A stretch of 35,280 bases of DNA from an uncultured Flavobacteriales bacterium (GCA_937899835.1 CALCCE010000047.1:1-35280), one strand, 5' to 3'; counted from the stretch's first letter, positions 16,672-23,296 are shown. Translations and numbers: made by a program. The notes: generated from the letters alone by a model not told the origin.

Positions 16672-16683
16672 GAAATCGATTTC
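16660..16683 (+). promoter_or_regulatory. Candidate internal promoter with operator palindrome for precursor A1
   Basis: TATATTTG (16660-16667) matches the Bacteroidota -7 box perfectly and overlaps the end of the HTH gene. The perfect 12-bp palindrome GAAATCGATTTC (16672-16683) begins 5 bases later, where transcription would start. No -33 TTG is found at the standard distance, so the promoter may require activation. Such an arrangement would allow precursor A1 to be expressed apart from the transporter. Confidence 0.45.
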
Positions 16684-16735
16684 AGAGGGAAGCTCCAAGC
16701 CCTTAAACGAGGAGATAATTAACAAATGACTAACA

Positions 16736-16951
16736 ATGGAAAATTTAAAGAAATTCAATCCTGAAAAAATTGATACTGACCAATTGAATTCAGTACTTGG
16801 AGGTGGTACAACACGTACTACTTATACCACAGGTAGCGGAAAATCTGGTAAAGACATCAACCAAGATGGAGTAACCACTAACATTGGAGCGAATACATCT
16901 TCGGCAACGGATTCTCCTTTGAGCGGACCAGGTAAAAAGCGGTACCCATAA
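16736..16951 (+). CDS. GG-leader precursor peptide A1
   Basis: A 71-residue probable RiPP precursor. The leader (about residues 1-24) LKKFNPEKIDTDQLNSVLGG is the typical Bacteroidota double-glycine leader ('L.kl....ls..el..v.GG'), suited to the C39 exporter of the locus. The core after the glycines is about 47 residues, very rich in Thr (10) and Ser (6), starting TTRTTYTTGS, with three Asp, no Glu and no Cys, and it ends in KKRYP. Thr/Ser hydroxyls with Asp carboxylates, or Lys amines, could be joined by an ATP-grasp ligase. It stands between the HTH gene and ATP-grasp G1, separated from the latter by a strong hairpin. It does not resemble precursors A2 and A3 in the core. Confidence 0.8.
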   Translation: MENLKKFNPEKIDTDQLNSVLGGGTTRTTYTTGSGKSGKDINQDGVTTNIGANTSSATDSPLSGPGKKRYP

Positions 16952-16976
16952 TGGAGTAGCTAAGCTTCAAAAATTC

Positions 16977-17010
16977 AAGTATCTGCTGGGTATGTGCTCA
17001 GCAGATACTT
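16977..17010 (+). terminator. Hairpin between precursor A1 and its maturase (attenuator)
   Basis: A perfect 12-bp stem (16977-16988, aagtatctgctg, with 16999-17010) and a 10-nt loop, lying 26 bases after the A1 stop and 13 bases before the ATP-grasp start. Hairpins at this place in RiPP operons usually let most transcripts stop after the precursor, so peptide is made in excess over enzyme, or protect the short mRNA end. Only a short T-rich stretch follows, consistent with partial termination. Confidence 0.6.
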
Positions 17011-17022
17011 TATGGTTCCACT

Positions 17023-17985
17023 ATGAAGAAACGAATAATCGTCGATTCCTATTCCAACGAGTTTTCGACAGATCAAATCATGAAATACCTGGTTTACTTG
17101 GATGCTGATGCCGAGCTTACCAGAATCAACGCATTTGAATTGGACGATTTTGGTATCAGAGTAGAAAATGCCGGAGTTGATATTAAAATTGGAGCAGGCG
17201 AAAAGAAGCTAGAATTAGAAGAATTGGCCTTTTACTTTTATCGAAGAGGCACCTTGTCGATTTCAGGCGCACGTCTTAATAAAAGTGCCTATGCTCACGG
17301 TGCTGACAATTTTTTTAGAAATGAACTCAAAGTGCTCAAGGAGTACGTTTACTCCGAACTTGAAAATAGAAATTCTTATGGCTCGTGGCATGCCGATGTG
17401 AATGCCAACAAGCTTATTCAATTGAAACAGGCGGTGGTGGTTGGAATGAATATTCCGTCTACGTTGATCACCACTTCGAAGGAAGAGTTGTTGAAATTTC
17501 AGGAGGACTTCTGTCAAGTTATCATAAAACCTATTGGCGACCACATTGATATTCCAATTGAAGCGGGATGTCTGGAAGCCTCTGGTACTCAACAATTGTC
17601 AAAACAGGATATTCTGTCTTTCGAAGACCATTTCTTTCCTGCGTTACTGCAGGAGAAAGTAGAAAAGAGCTTTGAGGTTCGATCCTACTATTTCAATCAA
17701 AGCATTCATTCGATGGCAATTTTTTCGCAAGCAAGCGAAGCCACCAAACTGGATTTTAGAAATTACGATGAGGGCGAGAAGAATAGAAATGTACCCTATC
17801 AATTGTCGGAAGAGATGGAAACTAAGGTGCATGCTTTAATGAAAAGGCTTCGCTTAGATACGGGATCACTTGATTTCATGTTCACGTCAAACAACGAAAT
17901 CTATTTTTTAGAAGTCAATCCAACCGGGCAGTTTGGGTGGGTTTCCGAGAACTGTAATTACCAATTTGAAAAGAGATACGCCTAA
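17023..17985 (+). CDS. gwsG: Grasp-with-spasm system ATP-grasp peptide maturase (module 1)
   Basis: A 320-residue ATP-grasp ligase that should activate side-chain carboxylates of a precursor peptide as acyl-phosphates and join them to Ser/Thr hydroxyls or Lys amines. Visible elements: N-terminal domain (FSTDQIMKYLVYLDAD), the ATP-binding Lys in VIIKPIGDH (K169), LLQEKVEKSFEVRSYYF (hinge and Arg), D284 in GSLDFMF, and metal ligands E297 and N299 in FLEVNPTGQFGWV. The order and size match the 'grasp-with-spasm' ATP-grasp family. The C-terminus stops soon after NCNYQFEKRYA, about a dozen residues shorter than the second copy. It is followed after 8 bases by small protein X1 and then the SPASM gene. 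Its substrate is probably A1, by position. Confidence 0.9.
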   Translation: MKKRIIVDSYSNEFSTDQIMKYLVYLDADAELTRINAFELDDFGIRVENAGVDIKIGAGEKKLELEELAFYFYRRGTLSISGARLNKSAYAHGADNFFRNELKVLKEYVYSELENRNSYGSWHADVNANKLIQLKQAVVVGMNIPSTLITTSKEELLKFQEDFCQVIIKPIGDHIDIPIEAGCLEASGTQQLSKQDILSFEDHFFPALLQEKVEKSFEVRSYYFNQSIHSMAIFSQASEATKLDFRNYDEGEKNRNVPYQLSEEMETKVHALMKRLRLDTGSLDFMFTSNNEIYFLEVNPTGQFGWVSENCNYQFEKRYA

Positions 17986-17993
17986 CACGTATT

Positions 17994-18164
17994 ATGGATG
18001 AGATAGACAAAAACCAATTGCGGATGCTCACGCAGGAGCCGGTTTTTTGCCGGCACAAGTATAGAAAGTACAACGATGTCGTTGAAAAAAAAATCCCGAT
18101 TCGAAAATTGAAAACAGTGCTTTCCAAGCCTCAATCATTTTATAAACTGATCTCAAGAAACTAG
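17994..18164 (+). CDS. Small protein X1 between grasp and SPASM genes
   Basis: A 56-residue ORF packed tightly between the ATP-grasp gene (8-base gap) and the SPASM gene (2-base gap), which argues that it is translated. The sequence is basic, begins MDEIDKNQLRMLTQEPVFC and ends SKPQSFYKLISRN; the middle carries HKYRKYNDVV and KKIPIRKLK. No signal peptide or GG motif. I recognise no family. A counterpart of 58 residues (X2) sits at the same place in module 2, and the two share only a faint pattern (a His, then about 13 residues later IR.LK and a Ser). Alternatively, the upstream region could be a frameshifted extension of the ATP-grasp gene: the frame is open back to 17970 and reads KEIRLTRIMDE. 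Confidence 0.5.
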   Translation: MDEIDKNQLRMLTQEPVFCRHKYRKYNDVVEKKIPIRKLKTVLSKPQSFYKLISRN

Positions 18165-18166
18165 GT

Positions 18167-19216
18167 ATGGCTGCCGCACGGTTTTTATCCATTTTTTCTT
18201 GCTGTAAAATAGTAAAAGGCATCACCCGGGGAGTTATCGTCGATGTGCAAAGGGAAGCTATTTATAGGGTTCCTTTGGATTTAATCGACTTTATGGAGCG
18301 ATTGAAAACCAAGCCCATAAAAATGGTATTGGATGAAATGTCGGGAGCAGACAAAGAAACCGCCACTGATTATGTGAATTATTTGTTGGAAAACGAGTTG
18401 GCGTTTTATGTGGACAATCCTCAGCCTTTCAAAGAAATTTCAACCGAATGGGATTATCCGAGCTACATCACCAATTGCATCCTTGACTTTAACGAAGACC
18501 ACCTCCATTTGTACGGTGGTGTGGCAAAAAGCCTCGATTTGTTGCTTTGCTATCATATGGATGTTCGATGCTTTGGTCAAGTCTCGTTGGCTGGGTTAAC
18601 CAGGCTGCTGCTTTTTTTTGAAGGTACCACCGTACAGAACATTTCAATAAAGCTAAGTGCAAAATGCTTTTCGGAAGTGGCGCAGCTGGAAGGTTGGGTA
18701 ACACATTTTGGTCGTGTTCGGTTAGTGGAGGTATTCGATGCTGAAGCCAACCATAAAGAGCGGAAAGGGATAAGTTTTCGTGTTGATGCCCTTCACACAC
18801 ATTCCTGTGGTAAAATTGGGATTCACCTAATGACACCCAACATCCAGCATTATAATGAAGCACTTCACCACAATTCTTGCTTAAACCGAAAGATTGGAAT
18901 TGATTCGAATGGCAACATCAAAAATTGCCCTGCTATGCGGGAAAGTTACGGCAATATCCACAACGGCAAACTGGAGCAAGCGATTGAAAAACCAGGTTTT
19001 AAGAAATATTGGAACCTCAATAAAGACCGCATAAAGGGTTGCAAAGATTGCGAATTTCGATACGTCTGTACGGATTGCAGAGCCTATGTAGAGCAACCAC
19101 AAGATCGGTTGAGTAAACCCTTAAAATGCGGTTATGACCCCATTGAGGGAAAATGGAGTGCCTGGAGTACCAATCCACTGAAGCAAAAGGCCATTCATTA
19201 TTACGGTATGGGTTAG
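18167..19216 (+). CDS. gwsS: Grasp-with-spasm system SPASM-domain maturase (module 1)
   Basis: A 349-residue protein whose C-terminal region is a complete SPASM domain with all seven canonical cysteines: C238, C254, C292, C295, C301, C304 and C321 (pattern CX15C, then CX2CX5CX2C, then C). In radical SAM/SPASM enzymes these hold two auxiliary 4Fe-4S clusters. The N-terminal part has no CX3CX2C motif for the radical SAM cluster, so it is not expected to do SAM chemistry itself. The N-terminus (RFLSIFSCCKIVKGITRGVI) suits the family named 'SPASM domain peptide maturase, grasp-with-spasm system'. The role is unproven; it may guide the peptide to the ATP-grasp partner or work as an iron-sulfur scaffold. 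It begins 2 bases after X1. Confidence 0.88.
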   Translation: MAAARFLSIFSCCKIVKGITRGVIVDVQREAIYRVPLDLIDFMERLKTKPIKMVLDEMSGADKETATDYVNYLLENELAFYVDNPQPFKEISTEWDYPSYITNCILDFNEDHLHLYGGVAKSLDLLLCYHMDVRCFGQVSLAGLTRLLLFFEGTTVQNISIKLSAKCFSEVAQLEGWVTHFGRVRLVEVFDAEANHKERKGISFRVDALHTHSCGKIGIHLMTPNIQHYNEALHHNSCLNRKIGIDSNGNIKNCPAMRESYGNIHNGKLEQAIEKPGFKKYWNLNKDRIKGCKDCEFRYVCTDCRAYVEQPQDRLSKPLKCGYDPIEGKWSAWSTNPLKQKAIHYYGMG

Positions 19217-19345
19217 CATTACCCGAGACCAAAGTCGTGCTCTTTTCATGCACTGCAAAATACTTGCGGTGATAACCCTTATTTTCAAGGGACCAGCCTG
19301 CTGTTGGTGCCGCAGGTAAATACCAGATGATTCAAATATTTACGG

Positions 19346-19549
19346 ATGAAAAAAATCAATAAAGATAGTTTGCTTGAAGAATTTCTAAAGGAAGCATTTT
19401 GCATAAAGCAAGGTGCAACCATTATTGGCGGCCAAAGTAGCGAAAGCAGTTTCGATCGCTGTACAGAAGGAGATGAGGGTTGTTGTGACGCGGACCCTGA
19501 ATTACCCATGCCCCGACTGGGAACCATTAAAAACGATCCGGATGGCTAA
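19346..19549 (+). CDS. Grasp-with-spasm precursor peptide A2
   Basis: A 67-residue precursor. The leader INKDSLLEEFLKEAF and IKQGATIIGG ends in a double glycine for the C39 exporter. The core of about 39 residues contains SSFDRCTEGDEGCCDADP and a LGTIKNDPDG tail: rich in Asp/Glu acceptors with Thr, Ser and three Cys. Precursor A3, 47 bases downstream, shares the leader and the DRCT..DEGCCD.DP core, so this block is under constraint and probably holds the modified residues. The Thr plus nearby acids suit ester links made by an ATP-grasp ligase (graspetide-like). A 129-base gap separates it from gwsS of module 1 and holds no clear promoter. Confidence 0.85.
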   Translation: MKKINKDSLLEEFLKEAFCIKQGATIIGGQSSESSFDRCTEGDEGCCDADPELPMPRLGTIKNDPDG

Positions 19550-19596
19550 TCCGATAAAATCCAGTAAATCATTAACCAATCATAAACTACTTTAAA

Positions 19597-19803
19597 ATGA
19601 ATAAGGACAGTTTGCTCGATGAATTTCAACAAGAAGCCTTCTCCATGGAGATGGGCGCAAAAATTATTGGTGGACACCAATGTTCAGGTACTAACGACCG
19701 ATGCACCGATGACGATGAAGGTTGTTGCGATACCGATCCACCACCCAGCGAAGAAGTGCCAATAACCGAGTTGGGTACCATTTCAAGTGACGGGAGCGTA
19801 TAA
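19597..19803 (+). CDS. Grasp-with-spasm precursor peptide A3
   Basis: A 68-residue paralogue of A2. The leader NKDSLLDEFQQEAF and MGAKIIGG again ends in GG. The core carries TNDRCTDDDEGCCDTDP, a Pro/Glu-rich insert (PPSEEVP) three residues longer than in A2, and the conserved LGTI near the end. Conserved against A2: Thr, the acidic run, three Cys and LGTI; variable: the four to six residues right after GG. Conservation of acids and Thr across two copies points to crosslinked positions; the variable parts may set specificity. It is followed after 52 bases by the module 2 ATP-grasp gene. Confidence 0.85.
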   Translation: MNKDSLLDEFQQEAFSMEMGAKIIGGHQCSGTNDRCTDDDEGCCDTDPPPSEEVPITELGTISSDGSV

Positions 19804-19855
19804 GAACCTGCTTCCTTCAACCCGGTAGTAGGAATTGCTGTGCTACTCAACGGCT

Positions 19856-20869
19856 ATGGTATTTATTTTTTCGAGGAAAGAAGACTTAGCTACCAACGCT
19901 GTGATAAGGTGGCTTGAGCACCTAAACGTCAACTACCAACGCATCAATTCCGAAGAAGACCAGGAGGCGATACAGTTGCTGTATGAGCATCTGGTTGGGT
20001 ATTCCGTTTGGAAAGGCGCTCCTGCAAAAAGGCAGGAGCACTTTTCCTTGTGGTTCAGAAGGCCCAATCCAGGTTTGTTGGCAGGGTTAGCGGGGAAGGA
20101 AATCGACACCAAGAGCATCCGATTTCCTACCTTTAATAGTCATTCTCGACTATTTGAATCCCTTAAAAACAACTACCGCCATTATTTAAGAAATTATTTT
20201 CACCATCAACTGAATTACTGCAATCTTGGGTCATACCATAAAACGACGGTAAATAAATTAGAAGTTCTGGAAACGGCAGTTCAGGTAGGGTTGAAAATAC
20301 CTGAAACGGTGGTGACCAATGACATGGAGGTATTGAAACCATTTTTCGAAAAACACCAACGAGATATTATCTGTAAAACCTTGTTTGAGGCCATTCATCC
20401 GCTAGGAGTGCGGGAAGAAGGATTTACGATCCGTTGCATGACTGAAAGAATAGAGGACCTGGCCGTATTGCCGGAGGTGTTTTTTCCGAGTCTTTTCCAG
20501 GAAAACATTCAAAAACGCTTTGAAATACGAGTGTTTTTCATCCGTGACAAATGCTATGCTGCAGCCATGTTTACCCAACAACACGCCGATACCATTACCG
20601 ATTTTAGAAACCAGAACGATCAAGAGATCAGGACCCGGGTTGTTCCTTATCAATTGGACGAAGAGATGGAACAAAAGCTTAGGGATTTAATGCGGGAAAT
20701 AGGTATAAACAGTGGCTCAATTGATTTGATCAAAGGCAAGGATGATAACTATCATTTTCTGGAAGTCAACCCGGTGGGGATGTATGGTTTTATTTCTACT
20801 CCTTGCAACTACGACCTGGATGAAGTAATTGCCAGAGAACTGATCGCTATTGGCTATGAAAAAAATTGA
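19856..20869 (+). CDS. gwsG: Grasp-with-spasm system ATP-grasp peptide maturase (module 2)
   Basis: A 337-residue ATP-grasp ligase, paralogue of the module 1 copy. The ATP-binding Lys is K174 in DIICKTLFE; LFQENIQKRFEIRVFFI and GSIDLIKG follow; metal ligands are E303 and N305 in FLEVNPVGMYGFI. The C-terminus runs on through CNYDLDEVIARELIAIGYE, the normal ending lacking in module 1. A TTG seven codons upstream is possible, but the ATG at 19856 (MVFIFSRKED) matches the family start. Position suggests A2 and A3 as substrates. It overlaps X2 by 14 bases. Confidence 0.9.
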   Translation: MVFIFSRKEDLATNAVIRWLEHLNVNYQRINSEEDQEAIQLLYEHLVGYSVWKGAPAKRQEHFSLWFRRPNPGLLAGLAGKEIDTKSIRFPTFNSHSRLFESLKNNYRHYLRNYFHHQLNYCNLGSYHKTTVNKLEVLETAVQVGLKIPETVVTNDMEVLKPFFEKHQRDIICKTLFEAIHPLGVREEGFTIRCMTERIEDLAVLPEVFFPSLFQENIQKRFEIRVFFIRDKCYAAAMFTQQHADTITDFRNQNDQEIRTRVVPYQLDEEMEQKLRDLMREIGINSGSIDLIKGKDDNYHFLEVNPVGMYGFISTPCNYDLDEVIARELIAIGYEKN

Positions 20870-21032
20870 AATTATTCCGAGTCCTCTTATTCCAGCCAAT
20901 TATCACCTAAACAAGGTGTTCTTAAATAGAGAACGCCCCAAAAATATTCGGGCACTGAAAATTGAATTTTCTACGCGTTTGAATGGTAATTTTAGGGTAG
21001 GGGAGCCTACGCGGAAAATATCCAACTTATGA
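20856..21032 (+). CDS. Small protein X2 between grasp and SPASM genes
   Basis: A 58-residue ORF that overlaps the ATP-grasp gene by 14 bases and the SPASM gene by 4 bases (ATGA), the geometry of translational coupling. It begins MKKIEIIPSPLIPANYH and ends PTRKISNL, is basic (several Arg/Lys), and has no signal peptide, Cys or GG. No known family is recognised. Its position equals that of X1 in module 1; similarity between them is weak, limited to a His, a spaced IR.LK and a Ser. It may be a leader-binding or bridging subunit for the two maturases, but this is only inference from place and size. Confidence 0.55.
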   Translation: MKKIEIIPSPLIPANYHLNKVFLNRERPKNIRALKIEFSTRLNGNFRVGEPTRKISNL

Positions 21033-22057
21033 ATGGGGAGTATTTCGCGCTGTATGCCAATGTTTTTTTGGTAGAAGGAGCCGTTGAAAACATTCTGGTA
21101 GACACCCACAAGCATCGCTACATTACCATTAGGAAAACCATATCTGCGCTGATTAAGAATGATCTTAAAAAAGCAACGATGGGTGAAGTCCTAAAAAAAT
21201 ACCCAAATTGGGCAGAAGGGGTGAAGGCCTACACTGGATATTTAATTGAAGAGGACTTTGCTTTCCTGACCAAGGAGCCACATAAGTTTCCCGAAATGGA
21301 TTTGGCATATAAACGGCCATACGACTTGGACACCGCAATTGTTGTGGTCAATTTCGGCTCAACAATTGATTATCCTTCTTTAATGGAGGCTGTCCTAAAC
21401 GTGAACATTCAGAATTTACTCCTCATTTTCAAATCGGTTCCTGAGCTGTGTTTTGAGGCCATCGATGCGCTAATCAGCGGTTTCAAGCAGAGTTCGTTGG
21501 TTGCCATACAGCTTTATTTTGAACGCCCCGAACTCAATGGGGAAGCCTTGGAAAAGCTGACCTCTGATCTTCGGGTAAGTGTGAAGGAGTTTGGCTCCCC
21601 TGCCACTGCTATCCTTGAAGATGATCCGGATCGAGACGGTTTAGTGGGGCGGCCAACCATCCGAAAGACCTCCCAAGTACTCCAACTTGAAGCATTGCAG
21701 GAGTATGGTCCTGAACACATGAACTTGTCCCTTTCTCATTTTATTGAAGCTCAAAAGCACGTCACAGGGTTGAACGCAAAGTTTTGCATTGATGCCAATG
21801 GCAATATCAAAAATGAGCTGCGGCATCCTACCATTTTTGGAAATGTATCCAGTGACTCAATTGTGGAAGTAGTAGCAAGTGCCAATTTTCAAACCAAATG
21901 GCAGGTTGCCAACGACTTGGTAGAGAAGTGCAAAGATTGCCAGTTTCGCTATTCTTGTTACAGCAACTCTGATCTAAAAAAGGTCGGTAATCAATGGTAT
22001 AAAGTAGAAGCGTGTACGTTCAATCCCTACAAAAACCAGTGGGAGCGGGTGGAATAG
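21029..22057 (+). CDS. gwsS: Degenerate SPASM-domain maturase (module 2)
   Basis: A 342-residue paralogue of the module 1 SPASM protein. The N-terminus YFALYANVFLVEGAVENILV aligns with the partner, and the C-terminus keeps CIDANGNIKN and CKDCQFRYSC. Of the seven SPASM cysteines four remain: C301, C304, C310 and C329. The others are replaced: G247 for the first, E263 for the second, N313 for the sixth. These three are expected to hold auxiliary cluster I, and the four kept to hold cluster II. No radical SAM CX3CX2C motif is present. So a protein with a single iron-sulfur cluster is predicted. A nearby C253 might partly compensate. It is the last gene of the locus; convergent with a reductase gene 34 bases on. 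Confidence 0.85.
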   Translation: MNGEYFALYANVFLVEGAVENILVDTHKHRYITIRKTISALIKNDLKKATMGEVLKKYPNWAEGVKAYTGYLIEEDFAFLTKEPHKFPEMDLAYKRPYDLDTAIVVVNFGSTIDYPSLMEAVLNVNIQNLLLIFKSVPELCFEAIDALISGFKQSSLVAIQLYFERPELNGEALEKLTSDLRVSVKEFGSPATAILEDDPDRDGLVGRPTIRKTSQVLQLEALQEYGPEHMNLSLSHFIEAQKHVTGLNAKFCIDANGNIKNELRHPTIFGNVSSDSIVEVVASANFQTKWQVANDLVEKCKDCQFRYSCYSNSDLKKVGNQWYKVEACTFNPYKNQWERVE

Positions 22058-22091
22058 CTCAGATTTGGAGGAGTTATTGACTTGCCGTGGT

Positions 22092-22667
22092 TCAGTGCAT
22101 CTGTACTCCTAATCCATTTATTTTATTGAGCCAATCCTGCCTGAACTTCTTTGTAGAGCTTTTAATTGGACTGATGTAACTGACTTTTACTGGTGATATG
22201 CCGCAAAATTCTAATGTTCCTTTTTTTAATTGATTAATTGCTGGATTTTTCATTACCCATTGGTTATACCACTTTGGAGTATCTGAGGTCACTATAATTC
22301 TTGCTGTTTTGCCTTTGAATAATTTTTCAGGAAAGGGTTTTCCTGTAAATTTAAAAGCAATATTTGGTAAGAAAACCCGGTCAATAAAGCCTTTCATAAT
22401 TGCAGGGCATCCATACCACCACATCGGGAAAAACCAGGCAAGGTGTTCGGCACGTTTTATTTTTTCAAGTGCTTCCGTTAAATCAGGCTCCAATGAAATT
22501 CGCTTTTGATAACCATGTGCTAAGTTGGGGTCAAAGCTTAATTTGCCAATATCTATTTTACTGACCTGGGCATTGGATTGTAACGCTCCTTGTTCATAAC
22601 TATCGGCAAGTGCGTAGTTGAAACTGTCTTCACTTGGGTGTCCGTTGATGATTACGATTTTCTTCAT
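22092..22667 (-). CDS. NAD(P)H-dependent oxidoreductase, flavodoxin-fold
   Basis: A 191-residue flavoprotein of the NQO1/KefF/MdaB type (Flavodoxin_2). KIVIINGHPSEDSFNYALAD is the FMN/FAD phosphate-binding start; HLAWFFPMWWYGCPAIMKGF followed by IDRVFLPNIAF is the family's core signature around the flavin ring. These enzymes reduce quinones or related electrophiles with NAD(P)H. The frame extends 18 codons upstream, but the ATG at 22667 begins exactly at the first beta strand and is preferred. It lies 65 bases downstream of the Crp/Fnr-like regulator on the same strand, so it may be co-transcribed with it. Confidence 0.88.
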   Translation of the reverse strand: MKKIVIINGHPSEDSFNYALADSYEQGALQSNAQVSKIDIGKLSFDPNLAHGYQKRISLEPDLTEALEKIKRAEHLAWFFPMWWYGCPAIMKGFIDRVFLPNIAFKFTGKPFPEKLFKGKTARIIVTSDTPKWYNQWVMKNPAINQLKKGTLEFCGISPVKVSYISPIKSSTKKFRQDWLNKINGLGVQMH

Positions 22668-22732
22668 GATTTGCATTTCTGTTAGGAGGTACAAAAGAAG
22701 AACATGCTGTTTCAGCGCCACAGGACATTTGT

Positions 22733-23296
22733 CTAATTCGCAATTTCTTTCCTTATGCGACTCAGGTGTCGTTGCGTTATTCCCAGGTAGGAAGCAATGT
22801 ATTGCAAAGGAATTTGTTGCAGGTATTCAGGATGTTCCTTCAGTAAGTTTTGATATTTTACCTCAGCTTTATCTTTTTGTAAGGTAAAAACTCTTTTTTC
22901 CATTAATACATATTGTTGTTCAGCAATGGTTTTTGAAAACAACAACCATTTGGGGTTGGATTGAACAACTGCATCAAAATCTTTTTTCGCAAATAAAAGG
23001 ACTTGGGCATCCGTAATGGCTTGAATGTTTTCGGGTGTTTCCTGGCCTGTAATAAAAGACGAATAGGCGGAGATCAAGTTGTTGGAAAAAGTGAAGCAAT
23101 AAGTTGTTTCATCGCCTAAGCCCGCATAATAGAAAGACCGGAAAATTCCAGAAACCACAAACCCTACCTTTTGGCATACCGTACCTTCCTGAATAAAGAA
23201 ATCATTGGGTTGAAAATGGTGTTCTTTCCCCAAGCTTAAGAAAGCTCTTATCTCGTTTGTTCCCAAAATTCCAAATTGGCTAAGGTATTCTTCCAT
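22733..23296 (-). CDS. Crp/Fnr-family regulator
   Basis: A 187-residue one-component regulator. The N-terminal ~120 residues form a cyclic-nucleotide-binding-type beta roll (FFIQEGTVCQKVGFVVSGIF, then FSNNLISAYSSFITGQE), lacking the full cAMP-contact set, so the ligand is unknown. The C-terminal helix-turn-helix is IPLQYIASYLGITQRHLSRI, the usual ending of Bacteroidota Crp-like proteins. It precedes the flavodoxin-fold reductase gene and may control it. The ATG at 23296 gives the normal family start. Confidence 0.88.
   Translation of the reverse strand: MEEYLSQFGILGTNEIRAFLSLGKEHHFQPNDFFIQEGTVCQKVGFVVSGIFRSFYYAGLGDETTYCFTFSNNLISAYSSFITGQETPENIQAITDAQVLLFAKKDFDAVVQSNPKWLLFSKTIAEQQYVLMEKRVFTLQKDKAEVKYQNLLKEHPEYLQQIPLQYIASYLGITQRHLSRIRKEIAN

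Noticed and set aside
16736-16951. Precursor A1 as a lanthipeptide precursor
   Set aside because: The leader type and Thr-rich core would allow it, but the core has no Cys and no dehydratase or cyclase gene is present.
19247-19261. A 15-base identity (catgcactgcaaaat) with 34220-34234
   Set aside because: One such match in about 35 kb is close to chance expectation and the flanks do not match.
18167-22057. The SPASM proteins as radical SAM enzymes
   Set aside because: Neither has a CX3CX2C motif; a CX6C in the first (LLCYHMDVRC) does not fit.
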